The notes beneath the pieces are model-generated. The model saw only the letters and a program-made list of their open reading frames with translations. It was not told the origin of the DNA and made no database searches. The position numbers and the translations under genes were made by a program. Below, piece by piece: positions 58,553 through 64,000 of a DNA stretch of 64,000 bases. Numbering within the stretch: the first letter of the stretch is position 1; each line of letters opens with the position of its first letter. The stretch comes from JAIWNK01 sp964453115 (GTDB lineage: Bacteria; Chloroflexota; Anaerolineae; Anaerolineales; Anaerolineaceae), in contig CAYVRT010000010.1 of NCBI GenBank assembly GCA_964453115.1, positions 40,134 to 104,133 on the forward strand, given 5' to 3'.

Positions 58553-58927
58553 TCAGCTACCGTGACCGTGGGCAACGCTTTCAGCGCACGGTGCAGCGTT
58601 TTTTTGTTTGCCATCCAGGTAATTCTCCAGGGCCTGGCGCACGGTTCCGCTTGCGCCGGTTGCTGCCTGGATGCCGGCTTGCGCAAAAAACTCAATCGCC
58701 CGTCCGCCCATCCCGCCGCTGAGAATGACGGTGGCCTTTTGTTGTTGGATGAAATCCGGAATTTGCCCTGGTTGATGCCCTTGCAGGAAGGGATTGGCAA
58801 CGTCTTGCACTGTGCGCACTTCACCGTTTTCAATTTCTACCAGGATGAAGAAGGGAGCATGACCAAAGTGCTGAGCTACCGGGCTGTCGAGACCATTGTT
58901 GCTTTCGGCTGTGATTGCAATTTTCAT
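58553..58927 (-). CDS. NifX/NifB-C-terminal-like metal-cofactor protein
   Basis: A 124-aa protein of the dinitrogenase iron-molybdenum cofactor (MTH1175-like) family: MKIAITAESNNGLDSPVAQHFGHAPFFILVE (read in two parts, break after SPVA), VILSGGMGGRAIEFFAQAGI, and a TGASGTVRQALE helix. The C-terminus ends with Cys and His (APCAESVAHGHGS). Members bind Fe-S or Mo clusters; stand-alone ones have unknown roles. GAGGAAAC precedes ATG 58927. It is downstream of a PadR gene (67 bases) and may be its target. Confidence 0.88.
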   Translation of the reverse strand: MKIAITAESNNGLDSPVAQHFGHAPFFILVEIENGEVRTVQDVANPFLQGHQPGQIPDFIQQQKATVILSGGMGGRAIEFFAQAGIQAATGASGTVRQALENYLDGKQKNAAPCAESVAHGHGS

Positions 58928-58994
58928 GTTCTGTTTCCTCGTTTATGATGGTTTGAATACCGAGCCAAAGATTTTTATTGTTTTGGAGATGTGC

Positions 58995-59351
58995 TTATTT
59001 TGGGATGGCATCATAGGCAGCTTCCAGATGCTCAATTTCTTTGCGGCGTTGACGCAAAACTGCCATCCAGCCGGCCAGTGTGGATTCGCCGAGCGGGGTA
59101 ATGGTATACATGCGGCGCTGTGGGCCGAGGCTGTTTTCACTCCATGAACTGATGACCAATTCGGCGTTTTCCAGGTCGCGCAGGGCCCGGTAGAGGATGC
59201 TGATATCCATCTCCGTGGTGGAGAAACCGAATTCTTGCAGGCCTTCCATCAAGCTATAGCCATAGCCAGGTTGTTGGTGCAACAGCACCAACAGGCAGGA
59301 TTGTAAAAAGAACAGTTTTTTTCTGCCGCCGCGTCCCAGTCCTCCAGGCAT
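58995..59351 (-). CDS. PadR-family transcriptional regulator
   Basis: A 118-aa PadR protein. The winged helix covers LQSCLLVLLHQQPGYGYSLM, a SILYRALRDLENAELV recognition helix region and RMYTITPLGESTLAGWM in the wing. A C-terminal dimerisation helix follows. It likely controls its own promoter and the NifX-like gene. The ribosome-binding site AAAGGAGA is 13 bases before ATG 59351. Confidence 0.9.
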   Translation of the reverse strand: MPGGLGRGGRKKLFFLQSCLLVLLHQQPGYGYSLMEGLQEFGFSTTEMDISILYRALRDLENAELVISSWSENSLGPQRRMYTITPLGESTLAGWMAVLRQRRKEIEHLEAAYDAIPK

Positions 59352-59379
59352 TTTTGTGGCTTGCTCTCCTTTTTTTTTT

Positions 59380-59412
59380 CTATAGTATATGTTGCTATAG
59401 ATAAAAAGTCAA
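59380..59412 (-). promoter_or_regulatory. padR promoter with overlapping repeated CTATAG operator
   Basis: Minus-strand TTGACT (59412-59407), 17 bases, TATACT (59389-59384). CTATAG occurs at 59380-59385 and 59395-59400, 15 bases apart. As CTATAG is self-complementary, the pair is also an inverted repeat. The boxes cover the -10 and part of the spacer, where a bound PadR dimer would block transcription. Confidence 0.65.
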
Positions 59413-59558
59413 TAGCTGGGGCATATCCGTGGAAAGCGCACGATTGGATGCAGTGAATGGTGGTCAAGATTCTCACCGACCAGAAGTCACCAGCAATTTT
59501 GCCTTGTGATATAGTTATAAACAGTTCAATTGAAACAAATCAACCTTTAGAGGCCTTT

Positions 59559-62500
59559 ATGCTATTGAAACACCTTCAGATCCTCCTGATCCCAATTCTT
59601 CTGCTGAGTCATTTTTCAGCCCCCCTCGAAAAATCTTTACCAGCTCAACCTGCGGGCTGGGAATTGCTTGGTCAGGCGGGCGGGCCCAGTCAGGGATTGG
59701 CCGCACAAGGGAATTATGTGTATATGGGCGTTGGTTCCAGTTTGGTGGTGTTGGATATTTCTGATCCTACAGACCCGAATCCTGTTGGCGCATCCATGCC
59801 TTTGGATTATTTTATCCAGGGCGTGACCGTTAGTGGCCCGTTTGCTTATGTTGCCGCTGGCTCTGCTGGTTTGTATATTATGGATCTTGCCATACCTGCG
59901 AATCCCACAGTGGTCAGTAGATGGGATTCGCCTGGCTTTGCGGAGAATGTAACCGTATCAGGTAGCATTGCCTATCTGGCTGATGGGCCCGATGGATTGC
60001 GCGTTTTGGATGTTTCTGATCCGGTCAACCCGGCGGAAATTGCCAACGCCTTTGCAATGAATTACATTGTTGATGTGGCAATTGGTGGACGGTATGCCTA
60101 TCTTGCAGCCGATGGGGCAGGGTTGTTGGTGGCTGAAATATCCAACCCACAGTATCCGGTTGAGGCTGGCAGATATGATACGGTCGGCTATGGGCGCAGT
60201 GTGGCAACTGCTGGAAGCAAGGTCGTACTGGCGGATGAGTATAAGGGTTTGGTGATCCTGGATGTTTCTAATCCCATTCACCCGACCTTGTCTGGCAGCG
60301 CTCAGCTTGATGGCTGGGCATTGGATGTTTTTGTTTCTGGCAATATGGTGTATGTCGCCGCAGCTTTTGGTGGTTTGCAGATCGTTAATATCAGCAACCC
60401 GGCAAACCCTGTTGTAGAAGGAAGTATAACCTGGGATCGTTCGAATGCTGTCAGCGTGGCAGTTGCGAATGGGCAGATCCTGATTGCGGATCGGAAAAAT
60501 GGACTGCGATTGATGGACGGTTCCAATCCAACTGCTCCGCTACAAAGGGGAGATTGGAATACTTTTTCCTTTGCCTATTCTGTTGCATTCGCTGATGAGT
60601 ATGCCTATGTTGCATCGGGGTTTAATGGTGTCCGAATTTACAATCTCGAGCATGCTGCTCATCCGGTGGAAGTTGGATTGTTGCGAACCGAAGGATTCTT
60701 TTATACCCTTAAGGTTTCTGGTAACCGGTTGTTTGCTGGCACGATGACAGGTGGCCCCCAAAATGGGCTCTATGCATGGGATATCAGCGATCCGGTTCAT
60801 CCCACACAAATTGGTTATTATCAGGATGCGATGGAATGTAGGGCAATAGAGGTTGCTGGGAACATGATTTACGTAGCGGATGGAAATGGTTTGAAGATTT
60901 ATGAACTGAACAACCCACCAGCCTTGAATTTAATCGGTTTCTACCCTTTGAACCAGACCAGAGGTCTGACCGTGCGCAATGGCCTGGTTTTTGTCACCCA
61001 ACAATTTGAGGGGTTGCAAATTCTTGATGTTTCTAATCCGGCAGATATCCACCTGGTGGGATCTTTCAATGCGGACGATTCTTTCACTTTTGGACCTGTG
61101 GGGATCTCGGGTCAGTATGCCTATATCACGGAGGCATGGGGATTGCGCGTCCTGGATATCTCTGAGCCGGCCACCCCTGTTGAAGTATCTGTAACTCCAT
61201 TCCTTTTCAATGAAAATCCCTGGCTTGTTTTGGATGATGATCGCAATCTCATCTATGTCGCGCAAGGGCCGTATGGATTTTCTGTATTTGATATCAGCAA
61301 TCCGGCTGCTCCCTTGCTGATTAATCATCAGGCCTCTGTGCTCGGATCGGTGCAGATGCTGGATTGGGCTGGCGGGCGAATGGCTGCCGCAAGCGGCGAA
61401 AGTGGTTTGCAGATTTTCACTGAAACAACCTTCGCAGTTCCACCTCCGAGCCATGTCCCAACGCTCCCTGCATTCAATCCCGGAATTGTTCCTGTTGTTC
61501 CGTCAGATTCTCGGCAGGAAATAAACCTCTTGCCTTCTATCAATCAACCTGTTGCGCCTGAACGTCCGGCTGTCACCTGTACCGTCACTTCTACGGCAAA
61601 TGCCGGCCCAGGCACCCTGCGTAATTGTCTTGAAAACCAGGTCAGCGGAGATTTAATCATCTTCTCACCGGGCGTTTTTCCCCCCACTGCCCCAGCCACA
61701 ATCTTTATCGGCCCCGAATCTCTGCCAAATATCACACAGCACCACATCACCATTGATGCATCCAACGCAGGCGTGATTCTGGATGGTAGCGCAGTTCCAG
61801 GCACTTGGGATCCGGGCATCAATATTTATTTTTCGAATAACAATGTTGTTCGCGGGCTTCAAGTGCGCAATTTCCCTGTCGGCATCTCCATCTCTGGCAA
61901 TCATAATGTGATTGGTGGGTCTCGATTGGTGGGCAGTGGGCCAACCGGACAGGGAAATGTGGTGTCAGGGAACAATGGACAGGCTGGAATATCTATTCAA
62001 GATGGTGCAGAAGGGAATATGGTCCTTGGCAATATCGTGGGTCTCGATTCGACCGGTACGCAAGCATACCCCAATCAAGGGATTGGAATATCAGTTAATA
62101 AGGTCGCTAATAACACCATTGGCAGCTTAAACCCGGGTGAAGACAATATTGTCAGTGCAAATCAGGATGCTGGAATTCTCTTGTATGGCTTCTCGAATAT
62201 TGGAAATAAGGTGATTGGTAATAAGGTGGGAACGGATATCACCGGTAACTTGAATTTGGGCAATCAGGGTGTCGGGGTGTACATTGAGAGTGGTTCATCA
62301 AACACATTGCTTCAAGGCAATTTGATCAGTGGTAATAAAATTGCCGAGGTGTATGTCTGGGATTTTGAGACTGATTTCAACATTCTGATTGGAAACTTTA
62401 TTGGAACCAATTTGGCTGGGGACACACCATTACCTGACCTGACAAGCACGGGTATCGGTGTGGGCTTTGCTGGTTACACGCGCATTGGTGGAACATCGTT

Positions 62501-63551
62501 GGGTGAGGGAAATGTGATCGCAAACCCTGAGGGTGTGTTTGTGGTGGCTCCTTTTAGCGCGCAAACGCGCATTGTCGGTAATCATGTTGGGGTAAATGCT
62601 GCTGGAACAGCTGTTTTGGAAGGTGGGGGTGGAATACTATTGAAAGATGTAACTCGGACAATTGTTGGTGGAGCAACCCTGGAAGAGGCCAATTATTTAA
62701 CAGCCGATGACGCTTATAACATAAAAGTGATGTCTATGAACAATGTGATTGCCGGTAATTTTATGGGCTTAGCTGTAGATGGGGTGACGCCATTTTCGAC
62801 AGCCGACTTCCATGTGTATAGCACATTTGATGGCAATATTATTCAAGGGAACCGTATCGCCAATTCTATCAGTGCGGGTATCTATCTGGACGGTGCACAA
62901 AAAAATACCATCCGGCGTAATTTGGTCTGGGCCAATCCTTTCAAGGGCATTGCTCTGGGGAATGGAGCGAATGCTAATCTGTCTGCGCCAACCCTCAGCT
63001 TGAATGCCTCTGGCGGAAGTGGTACAACCTGCCCGGGTTGCGAGGTGGAATTGTTTCTGGATGATGGAAACCAGGGGCGCTTTTATCTGGATCACTTGAT
63101 CGCAGATAGCAGCGGAAATTTTGCTTTTCTGCCTTATTGCCCATTATCTTTTATGAATGTGGCAGCTACTACGACGGATTGGATAGGGAACACGTCTGAA
63201 TTCTCTACTTCTCATCCAGCACCTTGGGATTGTATGGCTCCGAGACCCATTCCCATGCTCATCACCCTGTCTCCTTCCAGCCAGCCAACGTTTGCTCCCA
63301 CTTTTGCGTTAACCCTTGGTGGGCATGACTTCTATGCGAATTCGGTTGTGCGTTGGAATGGAGCTGATCTGCCAACGGTTATCATTTCAAGCACTGAAGC
63401 ACGAGCCATTGTTCCTTCGTACTTATTTTGGCTGGGCGGGGAATTCTCTGTTACTATGTACACGCCGGCACCGGGAGGCGGTGAATCGAATGCATTGCTC
63501 GTTTCTGTGGCACCACCCCAAAAGATATATTTTCCCATGATGCTTCGATGA
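59559..63551 (+). CDS. Large secreted protein: LVIVD repeats plus parallel beta-helix
   Basis: A 1330-aa protein. The signal peptide (MLLKHLQILLIPILLLSHFS) is followed by about 14 LVIVD-type repeats to about residue 640, each of the form Y(V/L)A..GLxVLDISNPxxPVxVGxxxT. A Pro-rich hinge comes next. From about 665 to 1180 there are NosD/CASH-type parallel beta-helix repeats (GNVVSGNNGQAGISIQD, NTIGSLNPGEDNIVSAN). A terminal IPT/TIG-like beta domain follows, ending in IYFPMMLR. ATG 59559 has GAGG five bases upstream. It is exported and probably surface-bound, with adhesion or glycan contact likely. It is monocistronic. Confidence 0.85.
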   Translation: MLLKHLQILLIPILLLSHFSAPLEKSLPAQPAGWELLGQAGGPSQGLAAQGNYVYMGVGSSLVVLDISDPTDPNPVGASMPLDYFIQGVTVSGPFAYVAAGSAGLYIMDLAIPANPTVVSRWDSPGFAENVTVSGSIAYLADGPDGLRVLDVSDPVNPAEIANAFAMNYIVDVAIGGRYAYLAADGAGLLVAEISNPQYPVEAGRYDTVGYGRSVATAGSKVVLADEYKGLVILDVSNPIHPTLSGSAQLDGWALDVFVSGNMVYVAAAFGGLQIVNISNPANPVVEGSITWDRSNAVSVAVANGQILIADRKNGLRLMDGSNPTAPLQRGDWNTFSFAYSVAFADEYAYVASGFNGVRIYNLEHAAHPVEVGLLRTEGFFYTLKVSGNRLFAGTMTGGPQNGLYAWDISDPVHPTQIGYYQDAMECRAIEVAGNMIYVADGNGLKIYELNNPPALNLIGFYPLNQTRGLTVRNGLVFVTQQFEGLQILDVSNPADIHLVGSFNADDSFTFGPVGISGQYAYITEAWGLRVLDISEPATPVEVSVTPFLFNENPWLVLDDDRNLIYVAQGPYGFSVFDISNPAAPLLINHQASVLGSVQMLDWAGGRMAAASGESGLQIFTETTFAVPPPSHVPTLPAFNPGIVPVVPSDSRQEINLLPSINQPVAPERPAVTCTVTSTANAGPGTLRNCLENQVSGDLIIFSPGVFPPTAPATIFIGPESLPNITQHHITIDASNAGVILDGSAVPGTWDPGINIYFSNNNVVRGLQVRNFPVGISISGNHNVIGGSRLVGSGPTGQGNVVSGNNGQAGISIQDGAEGNMVLGNIVGLDSTGTQAYPNQGIGISVNKVANNTIGSLNPGEDNIVSANQDAGILLYGFSNIGNKVIGNKVGTDITGNLNLGNQGVGVYIESGSSNTLLQGNLISGNKIAEVYVWDFETDFNILIGNFIGTNLAGDTPLPDLTSTGIGVGFAGYTRIGGTSLGEGNVIANPEGVFVVAPFSAQTRIVGNHVGVNAAGTAVLEGGGGILLKDVTRTIVGGATLEEANYLTADDAYNIKVMSMNNVIAGNFMGLAVDGVTPFSTADFHVYSTFDGNIIQGNRIANSISAGIYLDGAQKNTIRRNLVWANPFKGIALGNGANANLSAPTLSLNASGGSGTTCPGCEVELFLDDGNQGRFYLDHLIADSSGNFAFLPYCPLSFMNVAATTTDWIGNTSEFSTSHPAPWDCMAPRPIPMLITLSPSSQPTFAPTFALTLGGHDFYANSVVRWNGADLPTVIISSTEARAIVPSYLFWLGGEFSVTMYTPAPGGGESNALLVSVAPPQKIYFPMMLR

Positions 63552-63578
63552 CAGGTTTTATCTTAGGAGCGAGGCGAT

Positions 63579-64000
63579 GTTGTCTTTAACGAGCGAGATG
63601 GGCTTTTGGAGGTGAAAAAGAACGGGGTTGTTTGGGCGAGTTTTGTGTATAATGGAAGTACCCTACAGAACAGGGCACAGGTAACGAGCGCGTGAAGAGC
63701 GTGATTGGCAGCACGTTGGTGGAGAGGAGCGGATGACAGGCAGCGGCACGTTGAATTACATTCTGGGCGACCATCTGACCTTTACAGGGTGCTGTTCACG
63801 CTACAACAGCGGAGCGCTGCCGACGCAGCACACCGACACAGGGCAGTACTCGAACATGAGCGACTTTGCGCGTCCGGGCAACGTTGCGGCGTGGGATCGG
63901 TATGCGGATGTGGAGAACAATCCGCTGCGGTATACGGATCCGAGTGGGCATTTTTGTGTGGAAATTGGTGGCGTTATAACTTGTTCGAAAGACGATGATT
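63579..64000 (+). pseudogene. Decayed RHS-repeat core fragment
   Basis: Three short pieces in different frames read like an RHS/YD-repeat core. VVFNERDGLLEVKKNGVVW is at 63579, GNERVKSVIGSTLV at 63680 and, from 63733, GSGTLNYILGDHL, TDTGQYSNMSDF and DRYADVENNPLRYTDPSGH. The pieces are out of frame with each other, and the normal spacing between GDHL and TGQYS is much reduced, so this is a relic. The last frame is open at the window end, where a variable C-terminal tip would begin (FCVEIGGVITC). No start or promoter is evident. The 449 bases after 63551 contain nothing else recognisable. Confidence 0.75.

Overview
The window looks like chromosomal DNA of a free-living, filamentous-type Chloroflexota bacterium (Anaerolineae, Caldilineae or Ardenticatenia-like). 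This is inferred from several features: secreted proteins with Thr/Pro-rich stalks and NBR1-like Ig domains, a C-terminal IYFPMMLR-type ending, a DUF3090/SCO1664 gene pair, small zinc-ribbon proteins, an LVIVD-repeat protein and an RHS relic. There are no rRNA or tRNA genes, CRISPR arrays, insertion sequences or prophage. Coding density is very high. The only stretch over 300 bases without an intact gene is 63552-64000, which holds a decayed RHS remnant.

Region 1 (1-4870, + strand): the end of a cytochrome c maturation operon (ccmA partial, ccmB, ccmC, ccmD-like) and three exported proteins of unknown role. Region 2 (4867-9000, - strand): an operon of DUF3090, an SCO1664-family kinase-like protein, homoserine dehydrogenase, an unknown 164-aa protein and a FolK-FolP fusion. 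Region 3 (9168-20734): an acetyltransferase, a polyprenyl-phosphate sugar transferase, then selW-trpS-dtd-kinase, a GH5 lipoprotein, and selD-deaminase-ggt-uvrC-GTPase. Both selW and selD are selenoprotein genes read through an in-frame UGA, so conventional ORF calling loses or truncates them.

Region 4 (20720-27624): a signalling block. It has a lipoprotein with a transmembrane segment and a kinase-like C-terminal domain, preceded by a 52-aa membrane peptide. It also has a divergent AAA-type ATPase with a winged helix, a 7TM histidine kinase with a single-domain response regulator, and a convergent MFS transporter.

Region 5 (27788-45075, + strand) is the most striking part: an almost gapless 17-kb operon that reads as a complete muropeptide/amino-sugar salvage pathway. 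A GntR/UTRA regulator with a DasR-like operator inside its promoter is followed by NamZ, a five-component Opp/Dpp-type ABC importer, lipoprotein NagZ, a tandem GNAT, an AmiE-like serine hydrolase, an AnmK-MurQ fusion, a BadF-type amino-sugar kinase, NagA and a SIS-type GlcN-6-P deaminase candidate. Extracellular NagZ would trim muropeptides and the ABC system import them. AmiE and NamZ would release free sugars in the cytoplasm. The BadF kinase and AnmK would make MurNAc-6-P, MurQ would give GlcNAc-6-P, and NagA plus the SIS protein would lead to fructose-6-P. Gene content parallels the Bacillus subtilis murQRP-amiE-nagZ-namZ locus, but with ABC import and an ATP kinase instead of the PTS.

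Region 6 (45072-64000): a cytosolic LacI-domain/GAF/histidine kinase, a DUF429 protein, a lectin-like protein and lycopene cyclase (+). Next come a crtI-crtB-plsY carotenoid operon (-), two YceI-family proteins (-), a zinc-ribbon protein, a ParB-like protein, a GH29 fucosidase-like enzyme, a NifX-like protein and a PadR regulator. Last are a 1330-aa secreted LVIVD/beta-helix protein and the RHS relic.
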